Shown: positions 44,129-53,914, counted from the stretch's first letter. The stretch is 64,000 bases of DNA from Pseudomonas sp. MMS21 TM103 (GCF_022132145.1 NZ_JAJISP010000002.1:372001-436000), one strand, 5' to 3'. Notes: generated by a model from the sequence alone, not told the origin. Numbers and translations: made by a program.

Positions 44129-46930
44129 TCAGTCGGTTTTGTGGGCCAGCGTTGCGCTTAACCAATCATGCAGCCGAACTTGGTCGAGGGGCTTGTGCAG
44201 CAGTGCACAGACACCCTGGGCCAGCACCTCGGTCTCACTCAAGCCATCGCTGAACCCGGTATAGAGCGCGATCGGCCAATCGGCACGGGCAGCCAGCAGG
44301 CGCCGGGCTAGCTGCAAGCCGGTCAGGCGTGGCATGCACTGGTCGAGGATCACCAGATCCCAGGCATAGGGGGTGCTCAACAACTCCACTGAAGCCTGCT
44401 CGGCGTCACACCAAACCTGCACTTCGAGGCCCCAGCCAGCCAGACGTTCGGCCATGAATTCGACCACCAGCGGCTCATCATCGACCACCGCCACGCGCCC
44501 ACGCAGCCTGGGCAAGACGTCCTCAGCTAGCGCAGCAGGCTTGACTGACAGCATCTGGCTCAAGTCTTCGTCGAGCAACGGAATCAGCACCTCGAAGCGA
44601 GAGCCCTTGCCGAGCTCGCTGCGCAAGCGGATATGCCCGGCATATTCATGGACGATGCCATGGGCCATGGACAGCCCCATGCCGCTGCCTTGCCCCTGCG
44701 CCTTGGTACTGAAGAATGGCTCGAAGATTCGGCCCTGCAGCTCCTCGGCAATACCTGGCCCGGAATCCTCCACCGACAGCCGCAGATAATCGCCAGCGAA
44801 GCACTGCTGACAGGACGCGCACACGCCCTGCTGTACCCGGCAACGCTGCAGGTCGATACGCAGGCGGCCGACGCTCCCCATGGCATCGCGGGCATTGATG
44901 CACAAGTTCATCAATACCTGCTCCAACTGCACCGGGTCGACCAGCACCGGCGGCAGGTCGGCGGTCAGCTCTGTCACTATTTCCACGCTGGCGGGCAAGG
45001 TCGACTGCAGCAGCTGCAGGAAATCGCCGATCAACTTGCTCAGTCGCACCGGCTGCGGCTGGCCGCGGCTGCCGCGACTGAAGGTGAGCATTTGCTGGAT
45101 CAGATCGCGGGCTTTTTCCGCCGACTGTTGCACCCGCGCCAGGTAGCGGCACAGGCGCTCATCCTGCTGTTGCTCGGCCAACTCCTCGGCCATCACCGTG
45201 TAGCCGAGCATGCTGGTCAACAAATTGTTGAAGTCATGGGCGATACCGCCAGTCAGATGGCCGATTGCCTCCATCCGCTGAGCCTGGCGCAACTGCTGTT
45301 CGAGTCGCTCGCGCTGCTGCTCGGCCTCCTGGCGCTCGGTGATATCGCGTACGAAACCGATGAAGTGGGGCCCCTCTGGGCTCTCCACCACGGAAATGGC
45401 CAGTTCGGCAGGGAACTCCTCGCCGCTGGCGCGCTGCGCCCGCACCTCGACCCGCCGTCCCAGATAGGGTCCTTCGCCGGTTTCCAGGTAATGCTGAAAC
45501 CCCTGCTGGTGAGCGGCGCGGGTGCGTTCGGGAATGAGCAACTCGGCCAGGGGCCGGCCCCGCACTTCGTCTCGGCGATAGCCAAAACACTGCTCGGCCG
45601 CGGGATTGAAGGTGGTAATACGCCCCTGGGCGTCCATGCCGATGATGCAGTCCAGCGCACTGCCGACGATGGTGCGGTACTGCTGTTCACTTGCGCGCAA
45701 GGCACTTTCGGCTTCCTTGCGCTGGGTTATTTCGCGGGTGAAGGCGAGAATGCGGTCGATCCCGCCGATGGTCGCGCGCTTCAGGAACACCTCATCCCAG
45801 TGCAGGCTGCCGTCGCGGCTGCGCCTGCGCCACTCGAAGCGCTGCGGCCCCTCGCTGCGTGCCCGCCTCAGCCAGCTGGCGGCGTCCTCGCCGGTGTAGG
45901 GTGAAGAGCCGGCACTGAAGACGTCAATATTGCGCTGCAACATTTCCGTGTAGCTGTAGCCATAGGCCTGGCAGGCGCGTGGATTGACATCCACCAGGGC
46001 GCCGCTGTCCAGGTCATGAACGAAGATAGCGTCCTCCGAGGCCTCAAAGATCGCCCGGTAGCTGGCCTCGGCATCCAGCCGCTGCAGCTCTGCGGCGGCC
46101 CGTACGGAGAAGATGCGCAGGATCGACTCGACCTGATTGCGCGCCGGCAGCGGCCCGCTGTGCCCCACGGCGATCAGACCCAGTGGTCGACCATCGCTGG
46201 CGAACAACGGGTAACCGGCATAGCTGTCCAGTTTGAATACGCGCAGGCTTTCGTCGGCGGCATAGCGCTTGCCCAACTCAGACTCGACCAGGTGAAAGGC
46301 TTTGCCGAATACGTCCTGACAGGGGGTACCCGCAATCGGGTAACTGACATTGCCGCGCAACTTGCCGGCGTAGTAGAGCGCCAGGGTGCTCAATTGCTGA
46401 CTACTGGGGTCACTCATGCGACTGACGAAGGCGAAGTCGGCATGCAGCGACCGCGCCAGATAATGCACCAGCGCCTCGAACACCTCTTCGCTGCTGGCCG
46501 CCGCCACACCCAGGGCGACATGCCGCAGCGCCTCCTCGACCCGCTTGCGCTCGCTGATATCGGTGGAGATGCCGCACACGGCGATCACCTGTCCACTCTC
46601 GTCGAACAGCGGGAACTTGCTCGACAGATAGGTCCAGGAACGATTCTGCAGCAGCAGCTGCTCCTCGAATTCCACTGAATGGCGCAGGCTGATCACGCTC
46701 AGATCATTGGCACGCAGTCGATCGGCCACCTCGCTGGCAAACAGTTCATGGTCGCTGCGTCCCAGCACCTGCTCGGCCTGCATTTTGAAGAAGCGTTCAA
46801 ATGCCGGATTGACCAAGCAGTAACGGCCTTCCAGGTCCTTGATGTAGATCACCGCACTGCTGTTGTCGACGATCTGCCGCAACGGATGATCGAGGACACT
46901 GCTGACCAGTGTCGGAGTCGGCTGAGTCAT
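44129..46930 (-). CDS. PAS/GAF hybrid sensor histidine kinase
   Basis: A 933-residue soluble kinase without membrane helices. In order: PAS (about 10-130, SSAVIYIKDLEGRYCLVNPA), GAF (about 145-300), PAS with PAC (about 310-430), PAS with PAC (about 435-555), HisKA with His565 in GGIAHDFNNLL, HATPase with VEDSGPGI and GSGMGLSMAHGIV, and a C-terminal receiver with Asp863 in VILDQCMPRLTG. Within the ATPase domain CASCQQC puts three Cys at 704, 707 and 710, a possible redox or metal site. ATG at 46930 is preceded by GGGAGA; a nearer upstream ATG is out of frame. An OmpR-type regulator gene lies 100 bases upstream on the same strand. Confidence 0.9.
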   Translation of the reverse strand: MTQPTPTLVSSVLDHPLRQIVDNSSAVIYIKDLEGRYCLVNPAFERFFKMQAEQVLGRSDHELFASEVADRLRANDLSVISLRHSVEFEEQLLLQNRSWTYLSSKFPLFDESGQVIAVCGISTDISERKRVEEALRHVALGVAAASSEEVFEALVHYLARSLHADFAFVSRMSDPSSQQLSTLALYYAGKLRGNVSYPIAGTPCQDVFGKAFHLVESELGKRYAADESLRVFKLDSYAGYPLFASDGRPLGLIAVGHSGPLPARNQVESILRIFSVRAAAELQRLDAEASYRAIFEASEDAIFVHDLDSGALVDVNPRACQAYGYSYTEMLQRNIDVFSAGSSPYTGEDAASWLRRARSEGPQRFEWRRRSRDGSLHWDEVFLKRATIGGIDRILAFTREITQRKEAESALRASEQQYRTIVGSALDCIIGMDAQGRITTFNPAAEQCFGYRRDEVRGRPLAELLIPERTRAAHQQGFQHYLETGEGPYLGRRVEVRAQRASGEEFPAELAISVVESPEGPHFIGFVRDITERQEAEQQRERLEQQLRQAQRMEAIGHLTGGIAHDFNNLLTSMLGYTVMAEELAEQQQDERLCRYLARVQQSAEKARDLIQQMLTFSRGSRGQPQPVRLSKLIGDFLQLLQSTLPASVEIVTELTADLPPVLVDPVQLEQVLMNLCINARDAMGSVGRLRIDLQRCRVQQGVCASCQQCFAGDYLRLSVEDSGPGIAEELQGRIFEPFFSTKAQGQGSGMGLSMAHGIVHEYAGHIRLRSELGKGSRFEVLIPLLDEDLSQMLSVKPAALAEDVLPRLRGRVAVVDDEPLVVEFMAERLAGWGLEVQVWCDAEQASVELLSTPYAWDLVILDQCMPRLTGLQLARRLLAARADWPIALYTGFSDGLSETEVLAQGVCALLHKPLDQVRLHDWLSATLAHKTD

Positions 46931-47030
46931 GTCATGTCTCCCCCATAACCGCTTTATCCTGAGTATAGGGAGGCGCAGCGCCGCCCAGTCGTGGCGGCAA
47001 CCAGGCTGAAACAATTGAAACAAGCCGGAC

Positions 47031-47735
47031 TCAGAGCACCAGCATGTAGCCAACGCCGCGCACAGTACGAATGATCTGTGGTTTTTCCGGGTCGTGCTCC
47101 AGCTTGCGGCGCAGACGAGCGATGCGAATATCGATGGACCGATCGTAAGGATTCCAGTCGCGGTTCTGGGTCAGATTGAGCAATTGATCGCGAGACAGGG
47201 GCCGGTTGGGGCGCTGCACGAAGGCCTGCAACAAGTCGAATTCCATGGCCGTCAGCACGACTTCCTGTCCCTGCTCGTCGCACAGTTGGCGGCGCTGCAG
47301 ATCGAGGCGGTAACGTCCCAACGCAATGCCGGCGGCTGGTTTATCGGGCTCACTGCGCGCTGCTCGCCGATAGCGGCGCAACACACTCTTGACCCGCGCG
47401 AGCAGTTCACGAAGATCAAAGGGCTTGGCCAGGTAATCGTCGGCCCCCACCTCCAGGCCGATGGTGCGGTCAACCGGGCTGCCGGCGCCGGATATCATGA
47501 TCACCGGCAGGTCGTGGTGTTCGCGCAGAAAGCGCGCTAGGCTCAGGCCGTCCTCGCCGGGCAGGCCGACATCCAGCAGCACCAGGTCGGGAATCACCGA
47601 TTGCAGGGACTCGCGCATCTGCACACTATCGGCGCAACCCGCCACCCGATAGCCGTGCCCTCCGAGGTAATCTTCCAGTAGTTGACGTACAGCGTCGTCA
47701 TCGTCGACCACCAGGATCTGCACGCCCTCCTCCAT
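47031..47735 (-). CDS. OmpR-family response regulator
   Basis: A 234-residue DNA-binding regulator. Receiver domain to about 115 with the acidic pair VVDDDDAVR, phospho-Asp in LVLLDVGLPGEDG near 53 and Lys in YLAKPFDLRELL near 103. Winged-helix domain from about 135, ending DIRIARLRRKLEHDPEKPQIIRTVRGVGYM. The ATG at 47735 has GAGGTGG upstream. It precedes the hybrid kinase gene and probably forms a pair with it, though a hybrid kinase feeding an OmpR regulator without an Hpt step would be unusual. It is divergent from the OsmC gene. Confidence 0.92.
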   Translation of the reverse strand: MEEGVQILVVDDDDAVRQLLEDYLGGHGYRVAGCADSVQMRESLQSVIPDLVLLDVGLPGEDGLSLARFLREHHDLPVIMISGAGSPVDRTIGLEVGADDYLAKPFDLRELLARVKSVLRRYRRAARSEPDKPAAGIALGRYRLDLQRRQLCDEQGQEVVLTAMEFDLLQAFVQRPNRPLSRDQLLNLTQNRDWNPYDRSIDIRIARLRRKLEHDPEKPQIIRTVRGVGYMLVL

Positions 47736-47832
47736 GCCACCACCTCGCCGACAGGCCATTCCTTACAGCATAGACAGGTCAGCCGCTGACGCTGCTGCGT
47801 TCAAGACGCATGCGCTCATGTCGCCCGACTGA

Positions 47833-47873
47833 TTGACCAGGATCAAAGCCCAGGTCCCAGCACACCCTATGCT
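47833..47873 (+). promoter_or_regulatory. ANR/FNR-dependent (class II) promoter of the OsmC gene
   Basis: TTGACCAGGATCAA (47833-47846) matches the ANR/FNR consensus TTGAT-N4-ATCAA at nine of ten positions. A -10 box TATGCT lies at 47868-47873, giving a start near 47880. The box centre is then about -40.5, the spacing of directly activated FNR-type promoters. Confidence 0.65.
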
Positions 47874-47933
47874 GTTACCCAGTCAAAACACGCCTGCCTT
47901 AAGGGCGGATGACCACTACATGAGGAATGCGGC

Positions 47934-48368
47934 ATGACCCTAAAGACCATCAGCGCCCAGGGACAGATGAATGCGGGCATGAGCATCGAAGTGCAATGCG
48001 GCGAGCACCGCCTGGTCATGGACCAACCCCAGCACGCCGGTGGCCAAGGACTGGGGCCGACGCCCCTGGATGTGGTGATGGCCGCTGTGGCCGGCTGCTT
48101 CGGCACCCTGGGTCGCTACATCGCCCATCAGCAGAAGATCGAGCTGCGCGGCATGCGTTTCGAGATCGAAGCCGACTACGACCCCGACGGTTTGCTTGGC
48201 CGGCGCGATGACGTGCGCCCAGGGTTCCAGGCGCTGAGGGTCAAGGTAGAGATCGACGCTGACCTCAGTCGCGAGGAAAAGCAGGCCTTTCTCGAAGAGA
48301 TCGAACGACGTTGCCCGCTGGCCGACAACCTGCTCAACGGTACCCAACTGCACAGCCAACTGGCCTGA
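47934..48368 (+). CDS. OsmC/Ohr family peroxiredoxin-like protein
   Basis: A 144-residue OsmC-fold protein. The two redox Cys are present: one in AAVAGCFGTLGR near 54 and one in IERRCPLADNL near 124. Members reduce organic or fatty-acid hydroperoxides with lipoyl or thiol donors. The sequence is of the YhfA/OsmC side group rather than Ohr. An ANR-type promoter is predicted, so it may be expressed at low oxygen. It is convergent with the DUF3859 gene, 15 bases apart. Confidence 0.88.
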   Translation: MTLKTISAQGQMNAGMSIEVQCGEHRLVMDQPQHAGGQGLGPTPLDVVMAAVAGCFGTLGRYIAHQQKIELRGMRFEIEADYDPDGLLGRRDDVRPGFQALRVKVEIDADLSREEKQAFLEEIERRCPLADNLLNGTQLHSQLA

Positions 48369-48383
48369 CCTGCCTGATCAGGC

Positions 48384-48848
48384 TCAGCGCACCTGAAAAC
48401 GCTGCTCGGCCAGCTTGCGGTCATCCTGGAACACCAGGAAATGCCACTCACCCGCAACGACCTCATGGGGTTCGCTGAACTCGAAGGCCATGAGGTCCTG
48501 GGGTGCGCCCGGAACCAGCGCCTGTGTCACCACGAACTTGTCGTGATGCTTGCCATCCGGGGTGGTGATGCCAGGCGTGAGATAGAGCAGGGTCAGCGGC
48601 GCATCCCCGGCTGTTTTTCCCGCCAGGCTGTAACGCATGCCGAACTTGGTGCCGAGCTTGGCCGGGATCACCTCGCGGCGTTCGATTGGCTGGTTGCTCC
48701 GGGTCAGCAGCCGCTCGCCCGGTTTGAAGTCATCATATTGGCTGGCGAAGATACCGTATTCCACGGGCCCCTCGACCCGTACCTCGGCCTGCACCAGTCC
48801 AGTCATCAGCATGAGTGCGGCCAGCGCACTGAAACGGGGGTATTGCAT
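48384..48848 (-). CDS. DUF3859 domain protein, exported
   Basis: A 154-residue protein with a signal peptide (about 1-21, LMLMTGLVQA) and one DUF3859 domain: VEGPVEYGIFASQYDDF at the start of the mature part, LGTKFGMRYSLAGKT and TLLYLTPGITTPDGK in the middle and VVAGEWHFLVFQDDRKLAEQ near the end, a beta-sandwich pattern. It lies alone between two convergent/codirectional neighbours. Function unknown; it is a periplasmic protein by its signal. Confidence 0.78.
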   Translation of the reverse strand: MQYPRFSALAALMLMTGLVQAEVRVEGPVEYGIFASQYDDFKPGERLLTRSNQPIERREVIPAKLGTKFGMRYSLAGKTAGDAPLTLLYLTPGITTPDGKHHDKFVVTQALVPGAPQDLMAFEFSEPHEVVAGEWHFLVFQDDRKLAEQRFQVR

Positions 48849-48912
48849 GTCGCGCTCCTTGTTTGGGATGGCGCGAGCCTATGACACCCTTGTGACAGGC
48901 GAATGACAGCTG

Positions 48913-49935
48913 CTACTTGGCAGGCGTCGCCCCTGCCTTGCGCGGCAGTATGGCGAGGAAGTTGTCCCGCGCGACCCTGTGCGCCACCTCGGCGGGCAAC
49001 GCATCGAGGAACGGTTCGAAGCCCTGCATGAGTTCGCCCACGCTATCGAAACGGCCGACCACGTCGGAGCCGAGCATGAAACGCTCTGGATAGCGACTGA
49101 CCAGTTCCAGCCAAGCCGGGTCGGGCGCGCCCTGCTCATCCAGCAAATAAGGCCTGAGCATGCTCCAGGACAGATCGATATAAAGGTTCGGGTAGGCTTC
49201 GAGCATACGATCGAGAGTCGACAGGAGGAAATCCAGCTTGTCCTGATGCCGGTGTACTTCCAGGCTGGTGCCGGCATGTGCCCAGATAAAGCGCACGTGC
49301 GGATGATTGCGCAGCGGCGCTTCCATTTCCGCCAGGTACAGCGGGTTGCGCTCACGCTGGGAGGTGATGTTGGAATGCAGCATCACCGGTAAATCGTACT
49401 CGGCGGCGAGGTGATAGACCCGCGCCAGCGCCTCGTTGTCGGCTCGAGGAGCATCCCCATGGATCAGCGCGGTCAGGTCGTCGTGCCGGGTGAACACCTC
49501 GCCGATGCCCTGCCACAACCCCGGATCCATTTCGAGCATGCGGCGGATATGCGCATCGGCGTTCATGTCGGTGGGATTGAAGCCGGACAGGAAGGGGTGA
49601 AAGCGCCTACGCTGTTCGGCGGGCAGCTGCTTGAAAGCATGCGCGATCAACACATCGGTGGCGCTGTACCAATAGGCATTGGCGTCATCGCCGGCGTAGT
49701 AGCGCGGACGCTTTGGTTCGTTCTCGTCCCATTTCTTCGCCACCGGGATGCCCGACAGCATCACATGCTCGACCTTGGCCTCGTCCATGCGTTTGAGCAG
49801 CTTGTCCATGCCGGCGCTTTCCTGGAAAAAATCGACGTAATGCAAGTGGGCATCGCTGTAGCGATAATCGCGGGAATGCGCACTGCTCGCGGCCAAAGCG
49901 AGGAACAGAATCAGGCTCAAACGTAGAAGTGGCAA
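48913..49935 (-). CDS. Periplasmic amidohydrolase-family protein
   Basis: A 340-residue TIM-barrel hydrolase of the amidohydrolase 2 (COG2159) family. The best start is a TTG at 49935, nine bases after AGGAGG, giving the signal peptide MPLLRLSLILFLALAASSAHS; the longer frame to 50100 has no such site. Metal ligands: HLH in SDAHLHYVDF, His in VMLHSNITS, His in FIWAHAGTS and Asp in FMLGSDVVG. These suit a zinc hydrolase or decarboxylase, but export to the periplasm is unusual for the family. The substrate is unknown. Confidence 0.82.
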   Translation of the reverse strand: MPLLRLSLILFLALAASSAHSRDYRYSDAHLHYVDFFQESAGMDKLLKRMDEAKVEHVMLSGIPVAKKWDENEPKRPRYYAGDDANAYWYSATDVLIAHAFKQLPAEQRRRFHPFLSGFNPTDMNADAHIRRMLEMDPGLWQGIGEVFTRHDDLTALIHGDAPRADNEALARVYHLAAEYDLPVMLHSNITSQRERNPLYLAEMEAPLRNHPHVRFIWAHAGTSLEVHRHQDKLDFLLSTLDRMLEAYPNLYIDLSWSMLRPYLLDEQGAPDPAWLELVSRYPERFMLGSDVVGRFDSVGELMQGFEPFLDALPAEVAHRVARDNFLAILPRKAGATPAK

Positions 49936-50144
49936 AGCAGTGTCCTCCTGACAGCATGGACTGGGTAGACCCAGCAGATGCCCAGCAAGTTCAGCCAGCA
50001 GCCTGGCGTGACCAACGCCACCAGGGTGAACATGCAAGGCCAACGATAACCTGCACACCGTCGCTGCGCTCTGGCGGCGCTGGTCTGCAACCGCAGCCAT
50101 GGGCTAGGCTGGCAGCCTAGCCCTATGCCGTATCCGGAGTTGCC

Positions 50145-51023
50145 ATGAGTGCTAACCACAATGCAACCGGCCTGCTACTGATCCGGCCGCGCCAGGAGGA
50201 CATCGCGGGGCAACCGATCCTGCGCCTACTGCCATCGGCCAAATGCCGCAGTGTCGGCCCCTTCGTATTCTTCGACCATATCCTCGAGAAGACCTATCCG
50301 CCCGGACCCGGCCTGAACATCAACCAGCACCCGCATATCGGCCTGTCGACCCTCACTTACCTGTTCGAAGGCCAATTGCAGCACAAGGACAGCCTCGGCT
50401 CGGATCAACGGGTCAAGCCTGGCGAAGTCAGCTGGATGACCGCCGGCCGCGCGGTGGCACATATCGAACGCACCCCGGCCAGGTTGCAAGATAGCGGCTC
50501 GCGCCTGCATGGCCTGCAAATCTGGTTGGCGCTGCCCGAAGCTGACGAACAAGGCGAACCCAGCTACAGCCATTACCCAGCCAGCACGTTGCCGCGCAGC
50601 GAAGCCATGGGTGTGCAGATTTGCCTGATCGCCGGTACTGGTTTCTGCCTGGAATCGCCCGTACCGGTAGGCTCGCCAACGCTGTATGCCGAGCTTAAAT
50701 TGGTCGCCGGTGCCAGCCTGGTTATTCCCGCTGAACACCCGCAACGGGCACTGTATCTGATCGCTGGAGAAGCCCAGCTTGACGATCAAGCGCTGCCGCT
50801 GCGTGGCCTGGCGATACTGCCCGAGGGCGAAACCTTCACCCTCAGCGCTTGTGGCGAAAGCCACCTGGTGCTGATCGGCGGTCAATCCCTGGGACCACGA
50901 CGGATCGATTGGAACTTCGTTGCCAGTGACCCGGCGCTGATCGAGCAAGCCCGCGAGCGCTGGAAAAACAACGATTGGCCCAAGGTGCCGGGAGAAACCT
51001 CGCGCATCGAACTGCCACGCTAA
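50145..51023 (+). CDS. Pirin family protein
   Basis: A 292-residue bicupin. Metal ligands of the first cupin are in NINQHPHIGLSTLTYLFEG (His59, His61 and a later His in GRAVAHIER with Glu), as in human pirin and E. coli YhhW, which has quercetin dioxygenase activity. The C-terminal cupin (about 170-280) lacks these residues. Cytoplasmic. The final helix region ERWKNNDWPKVPGE is typical. It is convergent with the dienelactone hydrolase gene. Confidence 0.9.
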   Translation: MSANHNATGLLLIRPRQEDIAGQPILRLLPSAKCRSVGPFVFFDHILEKTYPPGPGLNINQHPHIGLSTLTYLFEGQLQHKDSLGSDQRVKPGEVSWMTAGRAVAHIERTPARLQDSGSRLHGLQIWLALPEADEQGEPSYSHYPASTLPRSEAMGVQICLIAGTGFCLESPVPVGSPTLYAELKLVAGASLVIPAEHPQRALYLIAGEAQLDDQALPLRGLAILPEGETFTLSACGESHLVLIGGQSLGPRRIDWNFVASDPALIEQARERWKNNDWPKVPGETSRIELPR

Positions 51024-51068
51024 CGAGGCGCCAGCGGCCTTGACCTTGGCCCGTTGTTTGCGCGCTCG

Positions 51069-51854
51069 TCACTGCGCCGCGAACACCTCGTCGAACAACT
51101 GGTTCATCGCCTTGTAGGCCCGTGCCGCCACCCGGGGATGATAGTCGTTGCGCCCCGGTACATTGGCCTGCGGGTTGGTGAAAGAATGCACCGCGCCGCC
51201 ATAACTGATCAGTTGCCAATCGGTGTTCGCCGCCTTCATCTCGGCGATGAAGTCCTCGACTTGCTTCGGCGGTACCGATGGATCCTCAGCACCGTGCAAC
51301 ACCAGCACCGGCGCCTTGATGTTCTGCGCATCGGCCGGGTTCGGCGTATCCAGATTGCCATGGAAGGACACGAAGCCTTGCAGGTCGCCGCCCGAGCGGG
51401 CCAGCTCAAGCACCGCGCCGCCGCCGAAACAGAAACCAATGGCGCCCAGCTTGCCGGCATCCAGGGCGACCTGGGGCGCTTGCGCCTTGAGCATCTCGAC
51501 CGCAGCCTGGGCCCGCTTGCGCATCAAGGCCCTGTCGCCGCGTAGCGCACCGGCTGCCGCTCCCGCTTCCTCGGCATTGCTCGGGCGCACCGCCTTACCG
51601 TACATATCGGCCATGAACACCACGTACTTGTCAGCGGCGATCAGCTCGGCCTGCTTCGCCGAGTTCTCGGTCACCCCCAGCCAATCCGGCACCATCATCA
51701 AGCCGGGTCGAGGCGTCGTCACCGCATCGTCATAGATCAGCAGGCCCTCGAAGGGTTCACCGTCGATCTGGTAAGGCACGGGCTTGACCACGACTGCGGC
51801 CTCGGCGAGGCCGACCAGGCCAGCCAGCGCCACAAGCATGAGTGATTTGTTCAT
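51069..51854 (-). CDS. Dienelactone hydrolase family protein, exported
   Basis: A 261-residue alpha/beta hydrolase with a signal peptide (about 1-19, LMLVALAGLVGLAEA). The ATG at 51854 has CAGGAG upstream. The triad of the family is present: Cys in GAIGFCFGGGAVLE near 133, Asp in LHGAEDPSVPP near 182 and His in GGAVHSFTNP near 215. Text DYHPRVAARAYKAMNQLFDEVF closes the domain. The substrate is unknown; export distinguishes it from catabolic dienelactone hydrolases. Confidence 0.87.
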   Translation of the reverse strand: MNKSLMLVALAGLVGLAEAAVVVKPVPYQIDGEPFEGLLIYDDAVTTPRPGLMMVPDWLGVTENSAKQAELIAADKYVVFMADMYGKAVRPSNAEEAGAAAGALRGDRALMRKRAQAAVEMLKAQAPQVALDAGKLGAIGFCFGGGAVLELARSGGDLQGFVSFHGNLDTPNPADAQNIKAPVLVLHGAEDPSVPPKQVEDFIAEMKAANTDWQLISYGGAVHSFTNPQANVPGRNDYHPRVAARAYKAMNQLFDEVFAAQ

Positions 51855-51915
51855 CGAGCTGCTCCTGTTCAGTGGGTCACCCTGAAACAGTAGCGCCTGC
51901 CGCCGCACCGCCAAG

Positions 51916-51943
51916 AAAAAAGCCCGCTAATGCGGGCTTTTTT
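51916..51943. terminator. Terminator after htpG
   Basis: AAAAAAGCCCGC (51916-51927), loop TAAT, GCGGGCTTTTTT (51932-51943): a perfect 12-bp stem with A and T runs, 14 bases beyond the htpG stop on the minus strand. Confidence 0.88.
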
Positions 51944-51957
51944 CATTGCTACAGGTG

Positions 51958-53862
51958 TCAGGCCGAGAGTTCGACCAGCAGCTTGTTGAGCCGCTGCACG
52001 TAAGCAGCCGGATCTTTCAGGCTGTCACCAGCCGCCAGCGCAGCCTGGTCGAAGAGGATGTGGCTGAGGTCGGCGAAACGCTCTTCGTCGGGTTCGGCAT
52101 CCAGCTTCTCGATCAGCGGATGGTTGGGATTGAACTCGAAGATCGGCTTGGATTCCGGAACTTTCTGTCCACTGGCTTCGAGAATCTGGCGCATCTGCAA
52201 ACCCAGGTCCTGCTCGCCGATCGCCAGGATCGCTGGCGAATCGGTCAGGCGGTGCGACACCCGCACCTCCGCGACCTGCTCGCCCAGCGCGGCTTTCAAG
52301 CGCTCGACCAAGCCTTCTTTAGCCTTGGCGACTTCTTCCTGTGCCTGCTTGTCCTCTTCCGAGTCCAGCTTACCCAGATCCAGGTCGCCACGGGCGACAT
52401 CGACGAAGTGCTTACCGTCGAACTCGGTGAGGTAGCTCATCAGCCACTCATCGATGCGGTCGGTGAGCAGCAGCACTTCGATGCCTTTCTTGCGGAACAC
52501 TTCCAGGTGCGGGCTGTTCTTCACCTGGGCGTAGGATTCGCCAGAGAGGTAGTAGATCTTGTCCTGGCCTTCCTTCATGCGGCCGATGTAGTCCGCCAGG
52601 GCCACGTTCTGCTCGCCCGCCTCGCTGCTGGTGGAGGCGAAACGCAGCAAACCGGCGATCTTCTCCTTGTTGGCGAAATCCTCCGCCGGACCTTCCTTGA
52701 GCACCTGGCCGAAGTTCTTCCAGAACGCCTGGTACTGCTCGGGATCGTTCTTCGCCTGTTTCTCCAGCATGTCCAGCACGCGCTTGGTCAGCGCCGACTT
52801 CATCGAATCGATGACCGGATCCTTCTGCAGGATCTCGCGGGAAATGTTCAGCGACAGGTCGTTGGAGTCGATAACACCCTTGATGAAGCGCAGGTAAAGC
52901 GGCAGGAACTCGTCAGCCTGGTCCATGATGAACACGCGCTGCACATACAGCTTGAGGCCCTTGGAGGCATCGCGCTGGTACAGGTCGAACGGCGCGCGGC
53001 CCGGCACATAGAGCAACGAAGTGTATTCCAGCTTGCCCTCGACCTTGTTGTGGCTCCAGGTCAGCGGATTGTCGAAGTCGTGGGCGACGTGCTTGTAGAA
53101 CTCCTGGTACTCCTCGTCCTTGATCTCGTTGCGTGGACGGGTCCACAGCGCACTGGCGCGGTTGACGGTTTCCCACTCAGGCTCGGCCGGTTTATCAGCC
53201 TCTTCACCCTGGTGCTCTTTCGGCAACTCGATCGGCAGGGCGATATGATCGGAGTATTTCTTGATGATGTTGCGCAGACGCCAGCCGTCGGCGAACTCTT
53301 CCTCGCCCTTCTTCAGGTGCAGGACGATACGGCTGCCACGCTCGGCCTTTTCGATGGTCGCAACCTCGAAATCACCCTCACCCTGCGACGACCAATGTAC
53401 CCCTTCGGCTGCCGTCAAGCCGGCACGACGGCTGAACACATCGACCTTGTCGGCGACGATAAACGCGGAATAGAAGCCCACACCGAACTGACCGATCAGG
53501 TGGGAATCCTTCTTCTGATCACCCGAAAGGTTCTTCAAGAAGTCGGAAGTGCCCGACTTGGCGATGGTCCCAAGATGGGCAATCGCCTCCTCGCGGCTCA
53601 TGCCGATGCCGTTGTCTTCGAGGGTGAGGGTATTAGCCTTCTTATCGAAGCTGACGCGAATCTTCAGCTCGGCACCGCCTTCCAACAGCTCAGGATGGGC
53701 AAGCGCTTCGAAGCGCAGCTTATCAGTCGCATCCGATGCATTGGAAATCAGCTCCCGGAGGAAGATTTCCTTATTCGAATACATCGAATGGATCATCAGG
53801 TGAAGCATCTGCTTCACCTCGGTCTGGAAGCCCAGGGTTTCTTTTTGAGTTTCCACACTCAT
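51958..53862 (-). CDS. htpG: Molecular chaperone HtpG (Hsp90)
   Basis: A 634-residue ATP-dependent chaperone. The GHKL ATPase domain starts at [19 protein letters not shown] and holds [15 protein letters not shown], the [12 protein letters not shown] box and [13 protein letters not shown]. The middle domain contains [18 protein letters not shown] text ([19 protein letters not shown]) with the catalytic Arg of NISREILQ, and the C-terminal part is the dimer domain. The ATG at 53862 has GGAG upstream. A consensus sigma-32 promoter lies 53 bases ahead. Confidence 0.97.
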   Translation of the reverse strand: MSVETQKETLGFQTEVKQMLHLMIHSMYSNKEIFLRELISNASDATDKLRFEALAHPELLEGGAELKIRVSFDKKANTLTLEDNGIGMSREEAIAHLGTIAKSGTSDFLKNLSGDQKKDSHLIGQFGVGFYSAFIVADKVDVFSRRAGLTAAEGVHWSSQGEGDFEVATIEKAERGSRIVLHLKKGEEEFADGWRLRNIIKKYSDHIALPIELPKEHQGEEADKPAEPEWETVNRASALWTRPRNEIKDEEYQEFYKHVAHDFDNPLTWSHNKVEGKLEYTSLLYVPGRAPFDLYQRDASKGLKLYVQRVFIMDQADEFLPLYLRFIKGVIDSNDLSLNISREILQKDPVIDSMKSALTKRVLDMLEKQAKNDPEQYQAFWKNFGQVLKEGPAEDFANKEKIAGLLRFASTSSEAGEQNVALADYIGRMKEGQDKIYYLSGESYAQVKNSPHLEVFRKKGIEVLLLTDRIDEWLMSYLTEFDGKHFVDVARGDLDLGKLDSEEDKQAQEEVAKAKEGLVERLKAALGEQVAEVRVSHRLTDSPAILAIGEQDLGLQMRQILEASGQKVPESKPIFEFNPNHPLIEKLDAEPDEERFADLSHILFDQAALAAGDSLKDPAAYVQRLNKLLVELSA

Positions 53863-53914
53863 GGTCGTTTAACTCCACATGGTTGACTAAGCCGAAATCC
53901 GGCGGATGTCATGC

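Noticed and set aside
48372..48383. GCCTGATCAGGC palindrome between OsmC and DUF3859 genes as a terminator
   Set aside because: There is no loop and no T-run; twelve bases of palindrome in a 15-base gap may be chance.
51946..53886. A 646-residue open frame on the plus strand
   Set aside because: It is the exact antisense of htpG, whose Hsp90 motifs are certain; high GC produces long antisense frames. Its protein text has no recognisable domain.
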